Source: Taxillus chinensis (taxonomy: Eukaryota > Streptophyta > Magnoliopsida > Santalales > Loranthaceae). Taken from it: DNA of 64,000 bases. Positions 1 through 9,246 of the stretch are shown here, one piece after another; within the stretch, counting starts at the first letter, position 1, and each line of letters starts with the position of its first letter. The position numbers and the translations under genes were made by a program. The stretch is from NCBI GenBank assembly GCA_023512835.1, contig CM042087.1:47457682-47521681 (forward strand), read 5' to 3'. The notes under the pieces were generated by a model. It had not been told where the DNA came from and did not search any database. It worked only from the letters and a program-made list of their open reading frames with translations.

Positions 1-158
1 ACCGATTGACCACAAGGGCTCTCCTCTCCTCCAAAATTCCAAAATCCGAAAAACATCAAATTCCCCTTCTTCGCCTCCTTCTTCCGCAGCCCCCCCCCTC
101 CCCGGCGGGAATCATCCCGCCACCCAATGTGGAGTACCCTTGTCCGTTCCCCCCATAA

Positions 159-554
159 AATATCACATACTCCCGTCCCCAAAGGCAAAGCAGAGGCCTC
201 CTTAGGTCCATACCGGCTATCGTCTCGTCACCCGATCATTGCGTGACACCGTTTCAAGCCAATCCGGTGTCCCGCGATCCAAACAGGGTTCAGAGGAAGA
301 CACCCAGTCCGGCGAAGGAACCTGCTTGGAGAAGAAGAAAATTTCGTGTGTGTGCTCCATCAAAGGCCGGATGCCCAAAGCCCCATCACGGAGCTCGCCT
401 CGTTGTCTTATCTATTTGTGATTTCAGCAACCTGGTGTGCCACCTTCGCAGCCGCGTCGGAAGAAGGGATCGCCAAGTCGCCCTGGGTTGGTTGTTAGTT
501 TCCTTCACCGTCAATATTTTCGTGCTTTGGTTGAGTTTGAAGGTTTCCCATTGA
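159..554 (+). other. Open reading stretch of unknown origin
   Basis: This GC-richer segment is open in one plus frame for about 130 codons, from just after a TAA at 156-158 to a stop at 554. There is no good ATG start and I recognise no domain. The conceptual product is rich in Pro, Arg and Ser, which could mean a disordered protein region, an exon with 5' UTR, or chance. A possible acceptor (TTTCAG) near 421-426 is followed by codons reading QQPGVPPSQPRRKKGSPSRP in another frame, so a spliced gene edge is conceivable. The DNA after 560 becomes T-rich like an intron. I cannot name a function. Confidence 0.15.
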
Positions 555-715
555 TGTTTTTGCTTTGTTTTATCCTAATTGGTGTTCTATTCTTGGTGAT
601 GCGTTTGGGTTCGTTGCTCAGGTTTGGGTTTTATCCGTCATGGTGTGTTCTTGGGGGCGTTTGAGTGACTAAGGCTTCCTTCTCTCGTTATGATTGCTTG
701 TACACGTTTCAGGGT

Positions 716-1110
716 GTGTTTTTTGGTTCACGGTTTGGTCTTGTTTTCTAATGCTGGTTTGGTTCGGTTAGGTTTCACTTTAAATAAAAAAGAAAACAAG
801 ATCTCTTTACAAAATAAAAACGTTTGAGGTCTAATTGTTCGTAGTTTGATTTGGTCTGGTTTCATTCTCTGCTTTAAAAAAAAAACAGTATCCTTATACA
901 AAACAAAAACGTTTGAGGTCTGTTTGTTCATGGTTTGGTTGTTTTCTAATTCTGGTTTCAAAAAAAAAAAAACAGCATCTTCTTTCAAAAAAAAAAAAAA
1001 CGCTGCAGGTGTGGCTCGTTTGGCTTGTGCTGTCTTGTTTTGTTTTGGTTTGGTTTTTGAGTTTTGGTTTGGCCCGGTCCACTCTTTGTTTTAACCAAAG
1101 TAGCATCTTC
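716..1110. repeat. Degenerate tandem repeat, ~89-bp period
   Basis: A block of GGTTTGGTTnG-type words, A-runs and the word CGTTTGAGGTCT is repeated. The best-conserved part (24 bp) occurs at 809-832 and 898-921, giving an 89-bp spacing. A third, more decayed unit follows around 940-1010, where the A-runs have lengthened to 13-14. The open frames that cross this block are products of the repeat and are not called. Confidence 0.6.
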
Positions 1111-1647
1111 ACGTTGGGGGTTTCTGAGTTTGGTGAGGCTTATGCTGTGATTTGTTTTGGTTCCTGTGGCTTATATTCGGGTATGTTGACTATGTTTTGT
1201 TTCGTTATTTTGTTTGGTCCATCGTGTGTCGTTTTGTTTTTGTTCTTTCCTTGGTTGACGCCACTTTTACAACACCTTAGGTTGTACGTTGTACCGTTTA
1301 CTTTCACTTTGTATTTTCGTTCATACGTATGCCTTACCGCTTTATTTATTTATCTTTATCAGGCCTTAGGCAAGTGTTAGTGTGGCCATTGAGAATTTTG
1401 TATATGTGGGTTCATGACCCAACACAATTGTAATTTGTAAATGAGTATAGTAAAAAAAGAGAGAGAGAAAAAAAAACAACAAACAAAAAAAAGAGTGAAA
1501 AAAAAAAGAGGAAAAGGAAAAGTGAGTATACTTTTTGTTTTGTGGATGGCACACTATCACACACTACACTTGTTTTTTTTTTAAATTATTTATTTATGTA
1601 TTTTCCTAAAAAAAACATAAAAAAATGATTTCTACAAAAGAGGGGGT
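1111..1647. other. Low-complexity intergenic DNA, no gene seen
   Basis: The stretch is T-rich to about 1380, then turns into A- and GA-rich runs at 1440-1530. Open frames here have poly-Phe or poly-Lys composition and no recognisable domain. It ends at the target-site duplication of the chromovirus. Confidence 0.6.
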
Positions 1648-1652
1648 TTTTC
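1648..1652. repeat. Target-site duplication, left copy (TTTTC)
   Basis: TTTTC lies immediately before the TGTCAC start of the left LTR and recurs at 11731-11735, immediately after the CTCACA end of the right LTR. Five bases is the duplication size made by Ty3-type integrases. Its exact match shows that the two LTRs belong to one insertion. Confidence 0.85.
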
Positions 1653-2888
1653 TGTCACACCCCCGAATTCCAGGGAACCCGGAACCGGGTACATGACTTC
1701 CCCTTGCCTGCACTCGAAAGGTCAAGGGGTTGGTGACTAGCACCATTAGAGACTACACTGCTGGTGTTGTCTCAAATATGCAACCCCGTACGTCATACAC
1801 CAAGGCTAATCTCGTACTTTCCCATATATCATCATGCATACAAAGAGTCAAACAAATATACAGACATCACATCATACGAGATGCAAATACAATCGTCACG
1901 GACCCATGTCCGGGATATCACATAAAACAATACGAATATAATCAGATATCATCGTGAGTAGTGGGCGTCCTCCTGGGAAGAAAGTCCTCCACTAGTCTCG
2001 GGTCACACCCGAAAAGGGTAAACAACAAGTAGGGGTGAGCGGCAAGCTCGAAGAGTGACCCTAACACTCCACATTATGCAACACATATAAGTCTATACTA
2101 TATGCTCGTTGTACTCGTGCACCGTGTAGTGTGCACAAATATCGGGACTCGGCCCGCAACAAATATCGGGACAACTTGTCCACGATCCTCCATGGGATCC
2201 CAGCTCAGGGCACTCGGCCCTAGCTCCACGAGCTCAACGGCTCAACTCAGGGGCTTAGCTTGTCCACGCGCAATATGCCCGGCCACGCTCGCCACACAAG
2301 CCTTGCCATCGGTTCATATGCCGCCACGTCAACCACATAAGACCATCGGTGCATCACGGTGAGAACCCAAACAAGTCACGAGTCCATGCCCCAATACCTT
2401 ACATCAACCTACTAACATTAGTATGGCATGTCATTTTCAACATTTCCTTTAGAATCAGAGCCGGTATTCACAAGTAAGTCTTTAATCCTTGATTTATGAA
2501 GGAAGTATCCATAGCAACTATTTTCTTGAAATTAAAAGTCCCTGGCATTGGGTTCCCTTATCATAAATAAGATAATCTGATTTTTGGGGATTTTTCTCTA
2601 GGATGTCTAACCCCACTTTCCAAAAACTCACCACTACGAACTTTTGGGTTTTACGAGATTTTACACTAAATCCCAATTTTCACATTTTGAAATAGTGGGA
2701 ATTAATTTTTCTAGTATTTTTCTTTGAATCCAAATGGGGGTATTTCGTTATTTACATTGTAACTTAAGTATAAATGTGTAGATGGGTATAGGTTACAATG
2801 TAAATAGGTCCAGTCCGGTCAAATCAGATTTCGAATCCGCTTTATTGGATTTAATCAGATTTTCGAATCTCTTTTCGGACGCCTTCGA

Positions 2889-3070
2889 CCCTCGAACTAC
2901 ACTCGAACTACCTTCGAAAACTACCTTGAAGTACCCATGAACTACCTTCGAAACTCCTTCAAGTACCTTCGAACCTTCAAACGATACTCGAAAATTGCAC
3001 ATTCGACACTCGAAATTACACTACATCGAACCTACCTTCGAACCTTCAACCGCACATTCGAAATTTCAAT
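2889..3070. repeat. TTCGAA-type iterated block in LTR A1
   Basis: Short words of the form CTCGAACTACC / CCTTCGAA / AAGTACC are repeated imperfectly about every 10-20 bp. The equivalent block of the right LTR lies at 10478-10660. The third, solo LTR of the same family has a different sequence with the same style at 15600-15850. The function is unknown; the block sits inside an otherwise AT-rich LTR. Confidence 0.7.
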
Positions 3071-3871
3071 TTTCGTCGATCTCATCGGTCGTTTCTACCT
3101 GATTCACGACGATTCGTTCATCATCGTTTTTCACCTGTTTCTCGTCTGGATTCAACCCAGAAACCTCCGGACCTTTCGAATCTCATAAAACTCATACCCA
3201 ATACTATATATTAGGTTTTAAATCACGTCTTACCCCTCGGAACGCATTTTTAAATACAAGATTCAACCCAAAATTGGTTTTTCCCCAAATTCTAGGGTTA
3301 ACACGAATTTGTATGATTTACATCAAATTCTTACATGTTAATCCAAAAAACAAAGCAAAGAAAAGGGTGAAGAATCAATGGAACACCTACACGGAATGAT
3401 TACTGATGCTTGAACGAGCTCAAACGCCCCAAATCGAAGGCTCCAAGCTTCCTTCTCTCTTCTCTCTCTAAGCTCTCCAACCTTAGATCAGAAACGCTGA
3501 AACGTAACGTGGAAGCTCTCTTTCCCCCTATTTATTTTTTATATGCCGGTCAGTCACCTAGTCAACCATTGACCCGATCAATAATTGACCTCTAAGGTCC
3601 CGAACTCCAAATTGAGTCAAACTACGAAAAACGCTCGAAATGACCAAAGCCTAACACTAAACAGATATTATTACACTCAAATGACCGCTCAAATGCAAAG
3701 TCAACCAATAAACCCCAAAAAGTCAATAATCGGGTCAAACGGGACCCCGACTCGGAATCGGGCCCAAGTACGGTCAAAATGCTCACATTGACGGCTACAC
3801 TACCGTCCCGGATAGTTACATTCCCATGGAATGACTATCTCTCAAGACTACCCCAAATACGAGTCTTTACA

Positions 3872-4128
3872 TCCTCCCCACCTTAGGACTTTTCGTCCTC
3901 GAAAATAAAGCACATGCCCAAATGACATAGCAAAATTCAAGCTCAATGTCCCAACAACAAAACATCAAACATGATCACCGATCACACGGTCCAATACGAC
4001 TCACAACAAGCCAAAAAGGCTTCACAATATTTAACAACAACAAGCTAAACCAAGCTTAACCACATCTCAAACAACATATGCAAAACAAATGCATAAAACA
4101 TAACTCATACCTCGGGAAGGTCCTCACA
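3872..4128 (-). other. Secondary 257-bp LTR extension bounded by duplicated PPT
   Basis: At 3861-3871 the LTR reads GAGTCTTTACA, which looks like an LTR end. It is followed by TCCTCCCCACC, an exact copy of the PPT complement that lies beyond the real LTR end at 4129. The solo LTR of the same family (14469-19294) stops exactly at the equivalent GAGTCCTTACA. I infer that 3872-4128 (and 11472-11730 in the other LTR) was internal 3' sequence that became part of the LTR. Confidence 0.7.
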
Positions 4129-4399
4129 TCCTCCCCACCTCATGATCGATCGTCTCGAACGGCTCGGGATGAAGAACCCGCATCGGCTCTCTTTCTCCCA
4201 AGTCTGCTCCTCCATGCCTCGGTGTCGCCATAACACCCGAACTAGTGGGATCGTCTTGCCCTGCAAGACCTGGTCCCTCGTCCAAAATCCGTGCTGGCAT
4301 CTCAACAACGGCACCATCGTCGACCAAGTCGATCTCGCGATAGTCCAACACATGAGAAGGATCTGGGTGATACCGTCTCAACCGAGACACATGAAACAC
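4124..4399 (-). pseudogene. Pol C-terminus with chromodomain, frameshifted
   Basis: Two overlapping minus frames together show the end of a chromovirus integrase. One begins MFHVSRLRRYHPDPSHVL, the usual linker before the chromodomain. The other carries IPLVRVLWRHRGMEEQTWE (about 4186-4269), the chromodomain core with its W and the E-E-x-T-W-E ending. In such elements the chromodomain steers integration to marked chromatin. A one-base frame change separates the two parts, so this copy is broken. Confidence 0.85.
4129..4141 (-). promoter_or_regulatory. Polypurine tract (PPT)
   Basis: The minus strand reads GAGGTGGGGAGGA directly before the 3' LTR. An RNase H-resistant purine run in this position primes plus-strand DNA synthesis in LTR retrotransposons. 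A near-identical fossil copy lies inside both LTRs (3872-3884 and 11472-11484). Confidence 0.85.
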
Positions 4400-4599
4400 A
4401 TCATGTACCCGCTAACCTCGGTGGCAAAGCTAACCGATAAGCCACTGCGCCCACGGTGGCAATAATCTCAAATGGCCCCACAAAATGAGGGAAAGTTTGG
4501 ATCCACGTCCAAACCTCCGATGCCCTCGACGTGGTGAAACCCAAGAAAATACACGGTCCCCCACCTCAAAGCGCAAGGTCGACGCCTCGGGTCCGCATA

Positions 4600-5510
4600 G
4601 GACTTCTCGCTACTCTGGCGTCAACATGCGCTGTAGAATCACCGCATTATCTCTGTGGTCTCCCGAACCATATCGGGACGGGAACTGCTGTCTCTCCGTC
4701 CCGTGCCAACACAAGGGTGATCTACAAGGCCGCCCATACAAGACCTCATATGGAGCCATCCCGATCGTGGCCTGATAAGCTGTTGTTGTAAGAGAACTCC
4801 ACCAAAGGAAGGTGAGTCTCCCAACAACCTCCAAAATCCTAGGACACGGGCACGCAACATATCCTCGAGCGTTTGAATTGTCCGCTCCGATCGACCATCC
4901 GTCCGTACGGATGAAAGGTCATCCTGAGGTTCACCCTAGTACCCAAAGCTCGCAACTGTCTCTCAAAAGCGAGGTGAACCTCGCATCCCGATCGGATACA
5001 ATAGACAATGGGACTCCATGAACCGCACATAACATCAATATACCTCGTCCCCAAAGTCCTCATCTGGTCTCTCGAATCGGAATAAAATGCGCCGATTTGG
5101 TCAACCAGTCGACAACTACCCATATAGTGTCGTGTCCCCTAGAACGAGGAAGTCCGGTGACAAAATCCATGGTCACGTGGTCCCATTTCCACTCGAGCCC
5201 TGGCAATGATCGCAACTCACCGGTGATCTCAAGTGCTGCCTTGACTGCGACAAGGTTAAACACCTCCTCACAAAATCAGCAACGGCCTTCTTCGAGCGGC
5301 CACCAAATGCCTCCTCACGGTATGGTACATCTTGGTCCCACCAGGATGTACAAGTAACCTCGGCCCGGTGAAATTCCCGAAGAACCTCCTCCTGAAGAGA
5401 AGTGGGAACTATCGGGCGACCCCTATACCGCGACACATGCTCTGCATCCTCGGTCCAATCGAAGGTGCGCCCAATCTGAATCCTATCCCCTGATGACCTC
5501 ACAATCAATG
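4600..5510 (-). pseudogene. Integrase (zinc-binding and DDE core), frameshifted
   Basis: Read on the minus strand, the HHCC zinc-binding part lies near 5280-5400 (VHPGGTKMYHTVRRH in one frame; VADFVRRCLT in another). The core follows: WKWDHVTMDFVTGLP carries the first Asp near 5167. SIVSDRDARFTS carries the second Asp at 4991-4993. SERTIQTLEDMLR (about 4854-4892) carries the Glu region. A later block around 4740-4800 reads TTAYQATIGMAPYEVLYGR, a conserved GPY-proximal sequence. All three catalytic positions can be found, but they lie in different frames. Confidence 0.9.
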
Positions 5511-6388
5511 TCCCCCAATTGATCCTCTATGATCCTACGTCGTAACTCGGGGGCCGCGACGACAACACTGAGGGTCCCTTGCCCCTCGCCGGTTACCATC
5601 TTAACCTCATCGCGCTAACCGACCCATCATCTCCCATTCCTTAATGGCACAATGGGCCACCACGGCCTGCTTCTTCCTACTCGAGCATCTACCACCACGT
5701 TACCCTTCCAAGGGTATACATCATATCAACCGAACCGCTGCAGGTACTCCACCCGCCTGCTGCTTTGGGTTCAGGTCTCGTGAGAGAAGATATCGCAAGC
5801 TCTTTTGGTCCGTATACACCACAAACTTCTCCCCCAAGGAGATAATGCTTGACTTTTAAGTGCAAAGATCAACTGCGACCAACTCCAAATCATGCATGGG
5901 ATAGCTCTACTCATGTGGTCTCAACTGCCCTAGACCATAAGCAATCACTGCCAGTCTGCATCAACACACAACCAAGTCCCACCCTGGAAGCATCATAATA
6001 CACCTCGAAAGGCACACCCTCCTGTGGAAGAATCAAGATAGGTCTGAGGTCAATCGTGCCTTCGACTCCATGAAAGCACTCTCACACGCATCGGACCAAA
6101 TGAAAGGAACTCCCTTCCTAGTCAAGTGTGTCATAGGAGCTGCCAACCGGGAAAAATCCTCCACGAACCTCCGATAATAGCTGCCAAACCAAGGAAGCTA
6201 CGAATCTCAAACACATTCGTGGGCCTCTTCCACGACATGATCGCCTCAATCTTCTCGGGATCCACTGTGATACCCTCGAAGATACCACATGCCCACGAAG
6301 TGCACTGTTGCGACCGAAGTCACATTTTGTGAACTTCACGTACAACCGATGCTCTCGCAAGGTCCGCAACACAACCTGCAAATGCTCC
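5511..6388 (-). pseudogene. RNase H region of pol, heavily degraded
   Basis: Between RT and integrase the minus strand keeps recognisable pieces of the RT thumb/connection (EHLQVVLRTLREHRLYVKF near 6330-6390, and the GLA-YYRRFVE-like area near 6120-6190). No continuous RNase H frame remains. Identification rests on position and on these short pieces. Confidence 0.6.
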
Positions 6389-6800
6389 TCATGCTCCCTC
6401 TTGGTCGGCTGAATAGACCAAAATATCATCGATGAACACCACAACGAACATATCTAAATATGGAGCAAACACCTGGTTCATCAATCCCATAAACACTTCT
6501 GGAGCATTCGTGAGCCCAAACGGCATCACAAGCCACTCATAATGCCCATAGCGACAACTGAATGCGGTCTTTGGGATATCCGCACTCCCCCAACCCTCAA
6601 GCGATGGTATCCAGGATCTCAAGTCTATCTTGGAAAACAATCTTGCACCTCGAGCGATCAAACAGGTCATCGATCCTCGGCAATGGATACTGTTCTTCAC
6701 GATCCTGGTTCTTCCAGGTAGTCTATACATAGCCGAAGTGAACCATCCTCCTTGGCGAACAACCTGGAGCGCCCACGGTGAGCTACTCCGCCTGATAAAG
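6389..6800 (-). pseudogene. Reverse transcriptase core
   Basis: The minus-strand frame 6730-6389 contains LFSKIDLRS (motif A, catalytic Asp), [20 protein letters not shown] (motif B) and [10 protein letters not shown] (motif C, about 6410-6436; the two catalytic Asp residues are present). Just upstream, near 6720-6790, the fingers motif LRLCIDY appears after a frame change. The F-I-D-D-I-L form is typical of Ty3-type RTs. The domain is truncated by frameshifts at both ends. Confidence 0.92.
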
Positions 6801-6829
6801 CCTCACGCCAATAGGTCATCTATCGTCTC

Positions 6830-7252
6830 TTGAGCTCTCTAAGCTCTGTCGGTGCCATCCTCTGTAGGCCCATTAACCTGATCGGTGTTGTCCCTGGCAA
6901 CAACTCGATCGAAAACTCTACCTCCCTCACGGGTGGCAACCGACCAAGTCCTCGGGAAACACATCCGGAACCGATCTACAATGGGTGGCAAAACAGCCTT
7001 CCCCTCTCTCCTCCTATCAACCAGTCGTCAAGGGGCTGGCGGTGGGTCACATCACCCCACCCATGCCTCAAAGGTCCCAACTTGCATGCCTCCTCGGTCC
7101 ACTCGCCCACAAAGACACCCCGCGTGCCCTCCGGGTGTGAGGAACGTCACACGCCGAAAACAATCAATCTTGGCCTCCACGGAGACCAACCAGTCCATAC
7201 CAGGATAACATCAAAATCATCTAACTCCATGATATACAAATCACACAACAGG
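6830..7252 (-). pseudogene. Protease-RT linker of pol
   Basis: No enzyme motif is present, but the block is homologous to 41393-41745 in a second Ty3 fragment. That fragment keeps a readable minus frame including CKLGPLRHGQGDVTHQVA-type residues in both copies. This shared block confirms a common pol family for the two elements. Confidence 0.7.
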
Positions 7253-7567
7253 TTAACACCCCCAAGTGTTACATGACAAGCACGACGAGATACTCTCAAG
7301 TATCACAATTCCACCCAAAGGTGAAGCAACCATCGAGACCGACTCACTATCTCTCTGGTCTAACTCTAATCCAACCACCGTAGCATACGAAATAAAAGAA
7401 TGGGTAGCACCAGTATCAATCAAAACCGAACAAATAGTATGAGAAATGATGATGGTACCTCTCCCGTTGAAGGTCCTGCTCTGCCTCATCCACTGGTGGA
7501 ACCTCTCGCTCTCTCCTGGTGAGGGCAAAGTCCTCCCTCGTGGTCCACCGCCACTAGCCTGGCCCAT
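7253..7567 (-). pseudogene. Retroviral-type aspartic protease
   Basis: The minus frame contains VLIDTGATHSFIS at about 7388-7426, with the catalytic Asp and the D-[ST]-G-[AT] signature of Ty3 proteases (DTGATHSFIS is the usual plant form). It is followed by YATVVGLEL. The enzyme cuts the Gag-Pol polyprotein in intact elements. Its neighbours are the zinc knuckles upstream and the RT downstream, in normal order. The frame is open for 104 codons but disconnected from the rest of pol. Confidence 0.9.
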
Positions 7568-7699
7568 TGGGGCCTTGCCCCGCCGATCAACATGACCCGT
7601 GTGCTTCCCGTTGAGGCTGGCTGTACCGCAAGTCGCGTCTGCGTGCTTCGTGCCGGCACCGACCTCCGAGACGAAGCCCGCTCCTCTGTCCGTGATCTC

Positions 7700-8809
7700 T
7701 CGGACGAGGACCCTATCTTGGTTGAGCTAAGGGTAACACATTCCCTAGCTCCATGCCCCACTTTCCGCATCGGAAAACGAGGTCATCTTTTCCTTGGGCA
7801 GTCTCTCGAGACATGCCCGGTCAAACCACAACTCCAACAAGTACTGGCCTCTGCTGGTGAACTCTCATGGGGTCCCACCGCCTGGGCTGGAAACCCTCCT
7901 GCACCTGCCTCCTCTCGAGCCGAGGAGCACTTGCTCTCCCCACTCTGTCTCTTCTTACTCGAACTACCGAACCGCCCGGCCTCCTGGGCTCTCACCCGAT
8001 CCCGACCTCGCTCAATAATGGCGCCTTGTCGACCGCCTCCAAGAGGTGGTCAATGCATCGGTTCAGTTTGTCTTTTCAAAGATGGCCTCAAGCCCTGAAT
8101 GAAGTCTGCGTCTTGGGCCTTCCTTTTCCCAAGACTCCAAAGCAAACCGCCCCAAATCGTGAAGGCCTGCGCATACTCCCCCACGGTCATCTTACCCTGC
8201 ACCCACTTACAATACTCTACGTTGAGCATATTGCGACTAGAATGGAAAATACTCCCCCAAAGAAGCGCTCAACAAACTCTCTCCAACTCATCTAACGCCT
8301 GGACAGCTCTAGTGGATTCCCACCACTGTGTGGGATACCCAACAGATAGTGCGTCGCCACGCGTACCCGCTCCTCATCCTGGGCACCCCAATCATCTCAA
8401 AGATGTCCTCTGTCCATCTAATCCAGTCCTCGGCTACCTCGGGCCGTGAACCATCCTCAAAGTCCTGGGTGCATGTTTAAGCTGTGCACCCAATCCACTC
8501 CTCGTCGTCTTGGCTCTATCACGACCTCTTCCTGGTGCACATCTGCACCACCCTCGCCTCTGCCTCTTGAGAGGTGGTGAGGCTCTTGATGTTGTTGCCT
8601 CTTTAGCTCATCCACCTCTTTAGCCATATCCCTCATCGAGCCTTGCATACCTGCATGGCCTCCTGAACCGAATCAACACTTGAGCCAAATCAGGTCCCAC
8701 AACGGGAGCCGACGATCTCTCTTCGGGCTCTGCTGCCCCCTGGTGCCCCGACTCTATCGTGGGCTCCTGCCTGGCCTTGGCCTCGGACAGCTCTCCTCGG
8801 TGGTGCCAT
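7700..8809 (-). pseudogene. Gag, frameshifted, with two CCHC knuckles
   Basis: A minus-strand ATG at 8809-8807 opens a frame beginning MAPPRRAVRGQGQAGA that ends after about 38 codons. A helical middle part (MQGSMRDMAKEVDELKRQQ) lies near 8590-8648. A complete zinc knuckle, CWSCGLTGHVSRDC (C-x2-C-x4-H-x4-C), lies at 7798-7839. A second, frameshifted knuckle (CGKVGHGARECV after a lost G) follows near 7732-7775. Gag forms the capsid-like particle and binds the RNA. The start is chosen because it is the first ATG after the PBS leader that gives a Gag-like basic N-terminus. Confidence 0.8.
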
Positions 8810-9231
8810 CACACCGGCCACAACAACAAACAACAAACGATCAATACTAGCCTTCTAAGACAAACGACCATCAAAGGCACAATCGACTTGTAGGTTCTCA
8901 CCACACAACCCGTAGGTCCATACCATGCATATAGCATCGTGTCCCCCATCAGGGTACACCACACTCAAGTCCTGGCTCTCACGGCCACGTGCCATCCTGG
9001 CACCAAATGCAATCATATCACACACAAAGTCAATCTAGTGCCCTATATGCACACAATCATACCACTAGCAATGCACCCCATCCCCATGTATGCTCCTAGG
9101 ATGATCTAACTGACACAAAAATAACCTAGAATACATATAAGGACTGCGTTGATCAGGCGCCCTCCCTACAGTTTTCCAAGTCACATGGAATCAATTAAGC
9201 ACCCCTCACTAACCTAGGTCCACTAGACCAT
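8810..9231 (-). other. Untranslated leader between PBS and gag
   Basis: This 0.42-kb segment lies between the PBS and the first plausible gag ATG and has no open frame of note. It corresponds to the 5' leader that carries packaging signals in LTR retrotransposons; no specific signal can be pointed out. Confidence 0.6.
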
Positions 9232-9243
9232 GCTCTGATACCA
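9232..9243 (-). promoter_or_regulatory. Primer-binding site for initiator tRNA-Met
   Basis: The minus strand reads TGGTATCAGAGC three bases from the 5' LTR. This is complementary to the CCA end and acceptor stem of plant initiator tRNA-Met, the usual primer for first-strand synthesis in this class. Confidence 0.95.
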
Positions 9244-9246
9244 ACT

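Larger units (their letters stand above)
1653..4128 (-). repeat. 3' LTR of the chromovirus (left copy, A1)
   Basis: This LTR is 2,476 bp. On the plus strand it begins TGTCACACCCCC and ends GGTCCTCACA, giving TG...CA ends with short terminal inverted repeats. It matches the right copy (9247-11730) along its whole length, with many small differences. The ORFs inside it (for example 2793-3002 and 2937-3188) fall in an iterated TTCGAA-rich block and are not genes. The conserved box shared with the other LTR families lies at about 2029-2060. Confidence 0.93.

Noticed and set aside
243..554. Complete small gene at the left edge
   Set aside because: The frame has no ATG, only a GTG start, and no recognisable domain; it is reported only as an open stretch.
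4100..8800. Endogenous pararetrovirus (caulimovirus) insertion
   Set aside because: The pol order with integrase and chromodomain, the two LTRs, the 5-bp duplication and the PBS/PPT all indicate a Ty3 chromovirus. No movement protein motif is seen.
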